Assembly: GCF_017104565.1 (NCBI RefSeq)
Contig: NZ_JAAGPD010000001.1
Location: forward strand, 1 to 64,000
From: Paraburkholderia sp. Tr-20389
Lineage (GTDB): Bacteria; Pseudomonadota; Gammaproteobacteria; Burkholderiales; Burkholderiaceae
Direction: 5' to 3'
DNA: 64,000 nt
A model generated the notes under the pieces. That model had not been told where the DNA came from. It did not search any database and saw only the letters and a program-made list of their open reading frames with translations. A program made the position numbers and the translations under genes. Positions 17,306 to 26,000 of the stretch are shown piece after piece; positions within the stretch are counted from its first letter, which is position 1, and the number at the start of each line of letters is the position of its first letter.

Positions 17306-19126
17306 ATGAACGTACGCACCCTGGTTCTTGGACTGGCGGTGTTGGTTGCGACGGCGCTGAACTCGTTCCTTGCGTATGCCGATCCGCAACTGGACTCGCT
17401 GATCAAGAACCCATCGAACTGGGCGGCGCAGGCAGGTGACTATGCGAATCACCGGTACAGCCCGCTCAAGCAGATCAATGAAAGCAATGTCGGCAAGTTG
17501 CAGGTCGCCTGGACGATGTCGACGGGCGTGCTGCGCGGTCACGAAGGTTCGCCTCTCGTGATCGGCGACACGATGTACATCCACTCGCCGTTCCCCAACA
17601 AGGTCATCGCGATCAACCTGAAGGATCAGACCTTCATCTGGCAATACGAGCCGAAGCAGGACGCGTCGGTGATCTCCGTGATGTGCTGCGATACCGTCAA
17701 CCGCGGTCTCGCGTACGGCGACGGCAAGATCTTCCTGCAACAGGCCGACACCAAGCTCGTCGCGCTCAACGCGAAGACGGGCGAAGTGGTCTGGACCGCG
17801 CAAAACGGCGATCCCAAGGCAGGCGAGACCAACACCAACGCGCCGCACGTGTTCGGCGACAAGGTGCTGACGGGCATCTCCGGCGGCGAGTTCGGCGTGC
17901 GCGGCCGTCTGATCGCGTACGACATCAAGACCGGCAAGGAAGCGTGGAAGGCCTACAGCACCGGGCCCGACAACGAGATGCTGCTCGACCCGCAGCAGAC
18001 GATGACCTGGGCAGACGGCAAGATGCAGCCCGTCGGCGCCGATTCGTCGATCAAGAGCTGGAAGGGCGATCAGTGGAAGCTCGGCGGCGGCACCACATGG
18101 GGCTGGTATGCGTGGGACCCGAAGCTGAATCTTGTCTACTACGGCACGGGCAATCCGGGCACATGGAATCCGACGCAGCGTCCCGGCGACAACAAGTGGT
18201 CGATGTCGATCTTCGCGCGCGACCTGAATACGGGCAAGGCGAAGTGGGTCTATCAGATGACGCCGCACGACGAGTGGGACTATGACGGCGTCAACGAAAT
18301 GATCCTGGCCGACATCGCGGTGAACGGCAAGAAGACGCCCGCCATCGTGCACTTCGACCGTAACGGCTTCGGCTATACGCTCAATCGCGAGACAGGCGAA
18401 CTGCTGGTTGCACAGAAGTACGACCCGGCCGTGAACTGGGCGGATAGCGTCGACCTGAAGAGCGGACTGCCGATTCGCAACGCATCGTACTCGACACAGA
18501 AGGCAGGTCCGGACCACAACGTGAAGGGCATTTGCCCGGCTGCGCTGGGTTCGAAGGACCAGCAGCCTGCGTCGTTCGATCCGGGCTCGAATCTGTTCCT
18601 CGTGCCGACCAATCACGTCTGCATGGACTACGAGCCGTTCGATGTCGATTACGTGTCCGGCCAGCCGTATGTGGGCGCGACGCTGTCGATGTATCCGGGT
18701 CCGAACGAGAAGGGCGCGATGGGCAATTTCATCGCGTGGGATGCGGCCAAGGGCAAGATCGTCTGGTCGAAGCCGGAACGCTTCTCGGTATGGTCGGGTG
18801 CGCTGGCGACGGCAGGCGGCATCGTCTTCTACGGCACGCTGGAAGGCTACATCAAGGCCGTGCGCATCAAGGACGGCAAGGAACTGTGGAAGTTCAAGAC
18901 GCCGTCGGGGATCATCGGCAACGTGTTCACGTATGAGTATCAGGGCAAGCAGTTCGTCGGCGTGTATTCGGGCATCGGCGGCTGGGCAGGCATCGGCATG
19001 GCAGCGGGCCTGCAGAAGTCGACGGAAGGCCTCGGTGCAGTCGGCGGCTATCGCGAGCTGGCGAAGTACACGGCGCTCGGCGGCACGCTGTTCATCTTCG
19101 CCATTCCGGGTGGATCGAACGGCTGA
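17306..19126 (+). CDS. xoxF: PQQ- and lanthanide-dependent methanol dehydrogenase
   Basis: Periplasmic eight-bladed propeller enzyme oxidising methanol (and possibly formaldehyde), passing electrons to cytochrome XoxG. 606 residues with a signal peptide (cleavage near AYA/D, residue 25). PQQ-site signs: vicinal cysteines Cys127-Cys128, metal ligands Glu195 and Asn283, catalytic Asp325 in DEWDYDG, and, decisively, a second aspartate Asp327 two residues later where calcium enzymes (MxaF) have alanine. That Asp is the lanthanide hallmark. ATG 17306 follows GGAGGAG. No mxaFI genes are present, so methanol oxidation here appears to depend on XoxF. It is followed by xoxG and xoxJ. Confidence 0.97.
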   Translation: MNVRTLVLGLAVLVATALNSFLAYADPQLDSLIKNPSNWAAQAGDYANHRYSPLKQINESNVGKLQVAWTMSTGVLRGHEGSPLVIGDTMYIHSPFPNKVIAINLKDQTFIWQYEPKQDASVISVMCCDTVNRGLAYGDGKIFLQQADTKLVALNAKTGEVVWTAQNGDPKAGETNTNAPHVFGDKVLTGISGGEFGVRGRLIAYDIKTGKEAWKAYSTGPDNEMLLDPQQTMTWADGKMQPVGADSSIKSWKGDQWKLGGGTTWGWYAWDPKLNLVYYGTGNPGTWNPTQRPGDNKWSMSIFARDLNTGKAKWVYQMTPHDEWDYDGVNEMILADIAVNGKKTPAIVHFDRNGFGYTLNRETGELLVAQKYDPAVNWADSVDLKSGLPIRNASYSTQKAGPDHNVKGICPAALGSKDQQPASFDPGSNLFLVPTNHVCMDYEPFDVDYVSGQPYVGATLSMYPGPNEKGAMGNFIAWDAAKGKIVWSKPERFSVWSGALATAGGIVFYGTLEGYIKAVRIKDGKELWKFKTPSGIIGNVFTYEYQGKQFVGVYSGIGGWAGIGMAAGLQKSTEGLGAVGGYRELAKYTALGGTLFIFAIPGGSNG

Positions 19127-19191
19127 TCGCGGTCCCGTTTGACTGGCTCGCGCAAGCAGTACGCGCAGCAGTTTCGCAGCAGCAGTGACGT

Positions 19192-19222
19192 AGCCGAAGA
19201 CGCCAGCATGCGGTCTTCGGCT
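19192..19222 (+). other. Stem-loop between xoxF and xoxG
   Basis: Perfect 10-bp stem AGCCGAAGAC / GTCTTCGGCT with an 11-nt loop, no T run after it. In a 176-bp gap inside an otherwise compact xox operon it could be an mRNA processing or stability element, or a weak terminator that lowers xoxG relative to xoxF. Confidence 0.6.
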
Positions 19223-19302
19223 TCGAAAGAAAGTGAGTACCGTGTGCGGTCGCCATGTGTGACCGACGAGCAGCTTCAATCGAATGATAGGGAGACGAAC
19301 GC

Positions 19303-19740
19303 ATGAAAGGCCGCGTTGTGCTGTCGCTTGCAGGTGCGTTACTGGCGTTGAGCGCTTTACCTGTTGTCATGACCAATAGCTGGGGGCAGTCGTCGGACGC
19401 GCCCCAGGTTCAGAAGGTCGCTTATAAAGTCGTCGACGGCAACAAGGTCGACAACGATACGCTACAAGGATGGAAAACCTGGCGCGCGCTCGCCTGCGAA
19501 CGCTGCCACGGCGCGAAGCAGGAAGGACTCGTGGGTCCGTCGCTGATCGACGCGTTCAAGACACTCGACAAGAACGAATTTCATCGGACGGTATTCGGCG
19601 GACGTGTCGACAAGGGCATGCCCGATTTCAGTTCGAGCCAGATGATGCAGAAGAACTGGGAGAACCTCTTCGCCTACCTGAAAGGCCGCTCCGATGGCAG
19701 CATCAAGCCGGGCGATCTGCAGGCGATCGATGCCAAATGA
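19303..19740 (+). CDS. xoxG: Cytochrome c, electron acceptor of XoxF
   Basis: 145 residues: signal peptide (MKGRVVLSLAGALLALSALP...), single haem-binding CERCH motif (Cys65-His69) and a probable axial methionine in DKGMPDF (Met106). Short class I cytochromes of this type beside xoxF are the dedicated acceptor (XoxG, c-L type). ATG 19303 is preceded by AGGGAG. It is separated from xoxF by 176 bp holding a stem-loop, and followed 99 bp later by xoxJ. Confidence 0.92.
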   Translation: MKGRVVLSLAGALLALSALPVVMTNSWGQSSDAPQVQKVAYKVVDGNKVDNDTLQGWKTWRALACERCHGAKQEGLVGPSLIDAFKTLDKNEFHRTVFGGRVDKGMPDFSSSQMMQKNWENLFAYLKGRSDGSIKPGDLQAIDAK

Positions 19741-19839
19741 GCCACGAATGAGCCAAATAATGTCGTGCGATACTGCGTGACGCGCCGCTATGCCTGGTAT
19801 CGCGCGCCACGTCGCATGACGCACAATCCGGAGACCTCC

Positions 19840-20754
19840 ATGTCCGATCGCAGAACTTCCGTCGTCCATGCCGTATGTGCAATGTTGACGTTGTGCTGCG
19901 TGTGTATCGGTGCGCCGGCGGCGCACGCGCAGGGCGCGCCCGCGCCGAATCTTCCGAACAACGACGGTGCCGACAAGGTGCTGCGTGTCTGCGCCGATCC
20001 GAACAACATGCCGTTGTCGAATGACAAGGGCGAAGGCTTCGAGAACAAAATCGCGGCTGCGATGGCCAAAGACTTCGGCTACAAGCTCGAATACACGTAT
20101 TTTCCGCAGCGCATGGGCTTCGTGCGCCACACGCTGCGCGACAAGGTAGACAACTCCGAGCAGTTCAAGTGCGACCTGATCATCGGCGTGCCGCATGGCT
20201 ATGACATGACGTCGACGACGCGGCCATGGCTGCATTCCACGTATGCGATGGTGTTCAACAAGCGCCCCGAGTTCGCGAGCATCAATACGCCTACCGATCT
20301 GCTGAAGCTGCCGCCGGATCAACTGAAGAAGCTCAAGCTCGGCATCTTCTCGCAGACGCCCGCCGTCGACTGGCTGCTGTCGAACAACCTGATCGACCAG
20401 GCCGTGTCGTATCGTGCACAAAGCGGCGATCCGAATGCGTTTCCGGGCGAGATGATCCAGCACGATCTGGCGCAGGGCAACGTCGATGTCGTGTTCGTGT
20501 GGGGGCCGATTGCGGGTTACTTCGCGAAGCAGGCAAGCGATCGCGTGAAGCTCGTGCCGTTTCCGCCGCAGCAGGGCATCCGCTTCGACTATGAGATTTC
20601 GATGGGCGTGCGCTACGGCGAGAAGGCATGGCACGACAAGATCGACCAGTGGATCGCCACGCATCAGAACGACATCAACCAGATCCTGACCAGCTACGAA
20701 GTGCCGCTGCTGCCGCTGGCGAGCGCGCCTGTCGCATCGGATGCACCGAAATGA
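19840..20754 (+). CDS. xoxJ: Periplasmic binding-protein-like accessory of methanol oxidation
   Basis: 304 residues from ATG 19840 (GGAGA 7 bp upstream); the signal peptide ends near AHA/Q. Solute-binding-protein family 3 type fold: VLRVCADPNNMPLSNDKGEGFENKIAAAMAKDFGYKLEYTYFPQRMGFVRHTL, then CDLIIGVPHGYD and VDVVFVWGPIAGYFAKQA. XoxJ/MxaJ proteins are thought to help activate or mature the dehydrogenase rather than transport a solute. Its stop overlaps the ATG of the next gene (ATGA). Confidence 0.92.
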   Translation: MSDRRTSVVHAVCAMLTLCCVCIGAPAAHAQGAPAPNLPNNDGADKVLRVCADPNNMPLSNDKGEGFENKIAAAMAKDFGYKLEYTYFPQRMGFVRHTLRDKVDNSEQFKCDLIIGVPHGYDMTSTTRPWLHSTYAMVFNKRPEFASINTPTDLLKLPPDQLKKLKLGIFSQTPAVDWLLSNNLIDQAVSYRAQSGDPNAFPGEMIQHDLAQGNVDVVFVWGPIAGYFAKQASDRVKLVPFPPQQGIRFDYEISMGVRYGEKAWHDKIDQWIATHQNDINQILTSYEVPLLPLASAPVASDAPK

Positions 20755-21560
20755 TGGGCGCCTGTGCAGCAGACGTACGCGTTCGCACGCGTGCGTTTGC
20801 GTTGCGCGGCGTGGCTGCGCTGACGGTGCTCGCTGCTGTGTCGATGACGTTGCCGCAAGCGGCGCATTCCGCCGATGCGGCTAGTGGAGCCAGCGGAGCG
20901 GAGGCGCCCATTGCGCCCGCCGAAAAGCTGCTGTTTCTCACGCCGCATCTGCATGGCGTCGCGTCGCAGACGGAACTCGACTATGCGCTCGTCGTGACAG
21001 CGCCGCCCGACAAGCAGACGGACCGGGTCCGCGTGCTCGTCGCGAGCGCCGACAACGCGAAGAGCGACGCCTCCGTCAGCGATGCGAGCGGCAAGGTGCA
21101 GTTGCCTGAGAACCTGCCGTGCAACCCTGTGATCCTGTATTTTCTCGAGCGCGATATCGCGGAAATGGAGCAGGCGACGGGCGGTCAGCGGCGCTATTTC
21201 CAGCAGCGCGTGCGACTTGCGCTGGCCGCGAGCCCACCCATCACGGACGCCACGGTCCAACTGGACGGCAAGACCGTGAGGGCGCGCAAGATCGTGATCC
21301 AGCCGTATCTGCACGATCCGAACGCGCAGCGCTTTCCGAAGTTCACGAGCAAGCGCTATACGTTCGTGCTCGCCGACGGCGTGCCGGGCGGCGTGTCGCT
21401 GTTGCGCACCGATGTGCCCGGCGACAACGACGACTTCGCGCATCCGCAGAAGACGGAGTCGTTGAGCTATGAAGGCTCGCTGCACAAGTTGCAGCCGCCT
21501 GCGCAGGGCAAGCCGTCTTCACCGCCGGCGACACCCAACGCGCCGCGCGCGAGCCGCTGA
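20751..21560 (+). CDS. Exported protein of the xox operon, function unknown
   Basis: 269 residues; ATG 20751 overlaps the xoxJ stop. A signal peptide is present (ALRGVAALTVLAAVSMTLPQAAHSA), so the mature protein is periplasmic. The body has no motif I can assign: it contains LPCNPVILYFLERDIAEMEQATGG, RKIVIQPYLHDPNAQRFPKF and a Pro/Ala-rich tail. Tight coupling to xoxJ suggests a maturation or assembly factor for XoxFG, but this is inference from position alone. Confidence 0.8.
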   Translation: MMGACAADVRVRTRAFALRGVAALTVLAAVSMTLPQAAHSADAASGASGAEAPIAPAEKLLFLTPHLHGVASQTELDYALVVTAPPDKQTDRVRVLVASADNAKSDASVSDASGKVQLPENLPCNPVILYFLERDIAEMEQATGGQRRYFQQRVRLALAASPPITDATVQLDGKTVRARKIVIQPYLHDPNAQRFPKFTSKRYTFVLADGVPGGVSLLRTDVPGDNDDFAHPQKTESLSYEGSLHKLQPPAQGKPSSPPATPNAPRASR

Positions 21561-21627
21561 ATCCGTCGATGTCTGGTGTGGCGACAGGCAGCATGCCCGC
21601 TGCCTGTCGCTATGCGCATGGGAACGC

Positions 21628-22614
21628 ATGATGAACCTGATCCGCTCGCTGACGCTCAGGCAATTGCAGATCTTCGTGATCGCAAGCCGCTTGCCGAGCT
21701 TTGCGCGTGCGGCGGAAGAATTGCATCTGACGCAACCGGCCGTGTCGATGCAGATTCGCCAGCTGGAGGAGGCGATCGGCATGCCGCTGTTCGAGCGGAT
21801 CGCGCGGCGCCTCTCGCTGACAGAAGCGGGCGAGCGGTTGTCGCATCACGCAAGCCGCATTCTTGGCGAGATCAAGGATGCCGAAGACACGATGACTTCG
21901 CTTGCTCAGGCCGATAGTGGGTCGATTGCGGTGAGCATCGTGAGTTCGGCGACTTACTTTGCGCCCAAGTTGCTTGCGCAGTATTCGAAGCAGTATCCGA
22001 AGGTCGATGTGCATTTCTCCGTCGGCAATCGGGAGACGTTGTTGCGGCTGCTGCAGGACAACGCGACCGATCTCGCGATCATGGGGCGGCCGCCGCCTGA
22101 ACTCGGCACGACGGCCGAACCGCTTGCTTACCATCCACATGTGATCATCGCACCTGTGACGCATCCGCTGCGCGATGCGCGGCGTTTCGATATGCAGGAG
22201 CTTGCGGGGGATACGTTCTTGTTGCGCGAGCCTGGGTCGGGGACGCGGGCTGTTGCCGAGCATACTTTTCGGCAGCATCTTTTTACGCCTTCACGGTGCG
22301 TGACGCTCGGCAGCAATGAGACGATCAAGCAGGCTGTGATGGCGGGCATGGGGGTCAGTCTTATCTCGTTGCATACGCTTGCGCTGGAATTGCGGACGCG
22401 GGAGATTGCTCTGCTCGATGTCAATGGGACGCCCGTTGAGCGGACCTGGCAGATCGTGCATCTGGCTTCCAAGCAGCTGTCGCCGACTTGTGTGACCTTT
22501 CGGAGGTTTTTGCTCGAGCATGCTGAGCCGTTTCTTGAGGCGGAGTATGCGGAGTTTGTTGCCGCGTTGTCTGCGCGGCGGGGGCCGCGGAGTGCTAAGG
22601 GTGGGGTGTTGTAG
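21628..22614 (+). CDS. LysR-family regulator, CbbR-like
   Basis: 328 residues. N-terminal winged helix-turn-helix TLRQLQIFVIASRLPSFARAAEELHLTQPAVSMQIRQLEEAIG, which closely resembles CbbR, followed by a LysR effector-binding domain. Two adjacent ATGs (21628, 21631) follow a GGGAA site. CbbR proteins regulate Calvin-cycle genes in response to metabolites; phosphoribulokinase and FBPase are 20 kb away on the same island, so it could regulate those, the xox operon, or both. The last 400 bp become visibly richer in T and G-T than the rest of the gene, at the border of the accessory region. Confidence 0.88.
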   Translation: MMNLIRSLTLRQLQIFVIASRLPSFARAAEELHLTQPAVSMQIRQLEEAIGMPLFERIARRLSLTEAGERLSHHASRILGEIKDAEDTMTSLAQADSGSIAVSIVSSATYFAPKLLAQYSKQYPKVDVHFSVGNRETLLRLLQDNATDLAIMGRPPPELGTTAEPLAYHPHVIIAPVTHPLRDARRFDMQELAGDTFLLREPGSGTRAVAEHTFRQHLFTPSRCVTLGSNETIKQAVMAGMGVSLISLHTLALELRTREIALLDVNGTPVERTWQIVHLASKQLSPTCVTFRRFLLEHAEPFLEAEYAEFVAALSARRGPRSAKGGVL

Positions 22615-22647
22615 TGGTTTTTTTGTCTGCGACGCAGTCGCGAGTTT

Positions 22648-22691
22648 GGTTTTTTGGTTTTGGTTTTGGTTTTGGTTTTGGTTTTGCTTTT
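22648..22691 (+). repeat. GGTTTT hexanucleotide array
   Basis: Five perfect GGTTTT units (22656-22685) flanked by one longer GGTTTTTT unit and one GCTTTT variant. It lies 30 bp after the LysR gene stop. Such arrays are prone to slippage; no gene reads through it. Confidence 0.9.
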
Positions 22692-22747
22692 GCTGGCATC
22701 CGCGTTTTTCTTCTGGTTTGCTAGCGTTGCCCCTGTGCGGGGCGGCA

Positions 22748-22781
22748 CCTACTTTTCTTTGCAGCGGCAAAGAAAAGTAGG
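22748..22781. repeat. Perfect 15-bp intergenic hairpin
   Basis: CCTACTTTTCTTTGC, a 4-nt loop AGCG, then the exact complement. The surrounding GGGGCGGCACC...GGCAAAAGAAAG context looks like a dispersed intergenic repeat I associate with Burkholderia-group genomes. That recognition is from memory and not verified here. Confidence 0.75.
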
Positions 22782-22890
22782 CAAAAGAAAGCCGCTCACA
22801 CCGCCAATCCTTGACGATTGCCCACGGAATATCTACGCCCCATATCCCATCTAGTTCACCCTCCGATTCGACGCAACTCTTTTTCAGCCT

Positions 22891-22911
22891 GCCCGATTGC
22901 GGGCTTTTTTT
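22891..22911 (+). terminator. Rho-independent terminator upstream of bcpA
   Basis: Stem GCCCG / CGGGC with loop ATTG followed by seven T. It lies 277 bp after the LysR gene and would insulate the CDI locus from read-through. Confidence 0.75.
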
Positions 22912-22992
22912 CGTCTGCCGGTTTCGCGTCGCGGCAATCAGATATCACCTAATTTCCGCGAACCGTTGTGTGTGTGCGTGGTTTTGCAATCC

Positions 22993-23021
22993 TTGACAGA
23001 TCTGCCTGACGCATTCCGATA
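22993..23021 (+). promoter_or_regulatory. Possible sigma-70 promoter for bcpA
   Basis: A perfect TTGACA at 22993-22998, 17-bp spacer, then CCGATA, a poor -10 match. The ATG at 23060 is 39 bp further on. Confidence 0.4.
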
Positions 23022-23059
23022 GCTTTGCGGATTCAGCTTAATTCGCATAACGAATAACA

Positions 23060-26000
23060 ATGAATCAGAGAAGCCATCGGCTGGTATTCAGCAGACTGAG
23101 AGGCATGCTGATCGCGGTCGAGGAAAGCGCGACGGCTTCCGGAAAATCGGCCGGCGAAACACGCGTCTCCGGACGCGCATCGCGGAAGACAACCCACTCA
23201 CCACTGCAACGCCTGGCGGCACTGCTGCCCGCCGTGGCGCCGCTTCTGGCGTTCGCGCAGATCGTTCCGGGCGGCGCGCACGCGCCCAACGTCATCCAGA
23301 CACCGAACGGTCTTGAACAGGTGAACATCAATCGCCCGTCTGGCGCGGGCGTGTCGGTCAACACCTACAACCAGTTCGACGTACAGCAGCGCGGCGCGAT
23401 TCTGAACAATTCGCCTACGATGGTGCAGTCGCAACTCGGCGGCATGATTAACGGCAATCCGAACTTTGCACCGGGGCAGGCCGCGAAGGTCATCGTCAAC
23501 CAGGTCAACAGCGCAAGCGCATCGCAATTCAACGGCGCGCTCGAAGTCGCGGGCCAACGCGCGAACGTGGTGTTGGCAAATCCGTCAGGGATTTCTGTCA
23601 ACGGTGGCGTATTTATCAATACGAGTCGCGCGACCCTGACAACCGGCACACCGAACTATGCGGCGGACGGTTCGGTGTCGGGCTTCAATATCACAGGCGG
23701 CAACATCACGGTCAGCGGCGCCGGTCTGAACGCGTCGAACGTCGATCAGGTTGATTTGCTGTCCCGCGCCGTGCAGGCCAATGCGGCTGTCTACGCGAAG
23801 GCGAACCTGAACGTCGTGACTGGCGCGAACAGCGTTGATTACAACACGCTCAACGCCACGCCGATTGCGGGCGATGGCGCGGCGCCGGGTGTCTCGATTG
23901 ACGTTAGCAATCTCGGTGGAATGTACGCCAACCGCATCCAGTTGGTCGGGACGGAATTGGGCGTCGGCATTTCACTCAAGGGCATCACGGCTGCGCAATC
24001 GGGCGACCTCGTGCTGACTACGGCGGGCAAGCTGGTATTGGCCGGCCAGACCAACGCGAGCGGCAACATCAACGCTTCCGCGCACGACGGCATCGACAAC
24101 AGCGGCACCACCTACGCACAGCAGAACGTCAACGCGACGACATCGGGCGCGCTCACCAACAGCGGCACGTTCGTCGCGCAACAGAACACCAGCATCAGCG
24201 CGGGCAGCGTCGCATCGACGGGCACGCTGGGCGCCGGCGTGAACAGTAGCGGTTCGGTCGGCAACGCGGGCGACCTGAATGTTGCGACGACCGGCCAGTT
24301 GAGTGCGACCGGCTTGAACGTGGCGGGCGGCAATGCAACGCTCGCGGGTGGTGGCGTCAATCTCGCGGGCAGCAAGACGGCGGCGAACGGCAATCTCGCG
24401 CTGAACGCCCGCGCGGGCGACCTCAACCTTGCCGGCGCAACCACGAGCGCCGGGGGCACAGTCAATGCACAGGCGACGGGCGCACTGATCAACGACAACG
24501 GCACGATGACGGCGAATGCCGTCACGCTGAACGCGGGCAGCCTTTCGAACCAGGCAGGCAACGTTTCGGCACAGGGGCCGCTCAGCGCTACCGTGGCGGG
24601 CAACGTGTCGAACCAGGGCGGCCAGTTTGTTTCGCAGGGTGCGATGCAGATTCGCGGCGGCACGGTCTCCAACTACCAGGGGACCATGCAGAGCGCGGCG
24701 GGTTTCGGACTGTACGCGGCCTCGCTGGACAATACGGCGGGCCGCATCACATCATTGAACGGCGACGGCCTGAACCTCGGCATCACGGGCACGCTGCTGA
24801 ACGGCATCGGCGGCGTGATCGGCGGCAACGGCAACGTCGGCATCAGTGCCTACACCCTCACGAACGCAGGCCAGTTCAGCGCGGTCGGCGCGCTGGCCCT
24901 CTCGGCGTCGAGTCTGGTCAACAGCGGAACGGCCACGGCGGGCGGCGCCCTCACGGCCACCGCAACCGGCGCGCTCTCCGACGCAGGCGGCACGCTCTCG
25001 GGTGCGACCGTCGCGGTCACGGGCGCATCGATCGACAACACGAAGGGCAACATCAACGGGAATGGGGTTGCGGTTTCGACACCGGGCGACCTCATCAACC
25101 AGGGCGGTGCGATCACGCAATCGGGGACGAGCGCGCAGACGGTCAGCGCGGGCGGCAAGCTCGACAATTCGAACGGCGGCCAGATCGCGTCGAACGCCTC
25201 GAACCTGAGCGTCACGGCCGCACAGGTCGATAACGATACGGGTGCCATCACCCACGGCGGCACCGGCACGCTGGCGATCAACGCGGGCAACGGCACGGGT
25301 GCAATGTCGAACGTGGGCGGCACGGTGACCAGCAACGGCAACGTCGTCGCGCAGGCCGGCGCGTTCAACAACACGAACGGCTCCGTTTCCGGCCAGGGCA
25401 GCGTCACGGCGATGGTCGGCGGCGCGCTGGACAATACCGGCGGCAAGGTCCTGTCGAATACCGACCTGAGCGTGACGAGCGGCACGCTCACGAACGACAG
25501 GGGGCAACTCGGCGCCGGGGCGAACGAAACCATTCACACCGGCTCGATGACCAGCATCGGCGGCAAGATCGTTGCGCCGGACCTGTCCATCACGACGACC
25601 GGCACGCTGGACAACAGCGCGGGCGATATCGAGGCGAACCAGCTTGCGCTCTCCGCCACGGACCTCCTGAATCGCGGCGGCTCGATCACGCAGTATGGCG
25701 CTTCGGCAATGGGCTCCAGTGTCAGCGGCACCTTCGATAATTCGAATGGCGGCACGCTGCAGACCAACAGCACGGATTTCAGTCTCACGCCCTGGGCCAT
25801 CAACAACAACGGCGGCTCGATCCTTCACGCCGGAACGGGCACGTTCACGCTGTCGCCGGGCAACGGCGCGGGCACCTTCACGAACGTGGGCGGCCAGCTC
25901 ATCACGGCGGGCCAGCTCATTGCGCACGCGGGGAATCTCGACAACACCACGGGCGTGCTGGCGGCACGCGGGAATATCACGGCCATCATCGCCGGAGGCG

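Larger units (their letters stand above)
22615..23059. other. Gene-free border region between C1 island and CDI locus
   Basis: 445 bp without a gene. It holds a GGTTTT hexamer array, a perfect 15-bp hairpin, a terminator and a possible promoter for bcpA, each listed separately. Small frames here are low-complexity translations of these repeats. Confidence 0.7.

Noticed and set aside
17276-19279. 667-residue open frame antisense to xoxF
   Set aside because: xoxF on the plus strand is unmistakable; the antisense frame has only GC-driven codon composition.
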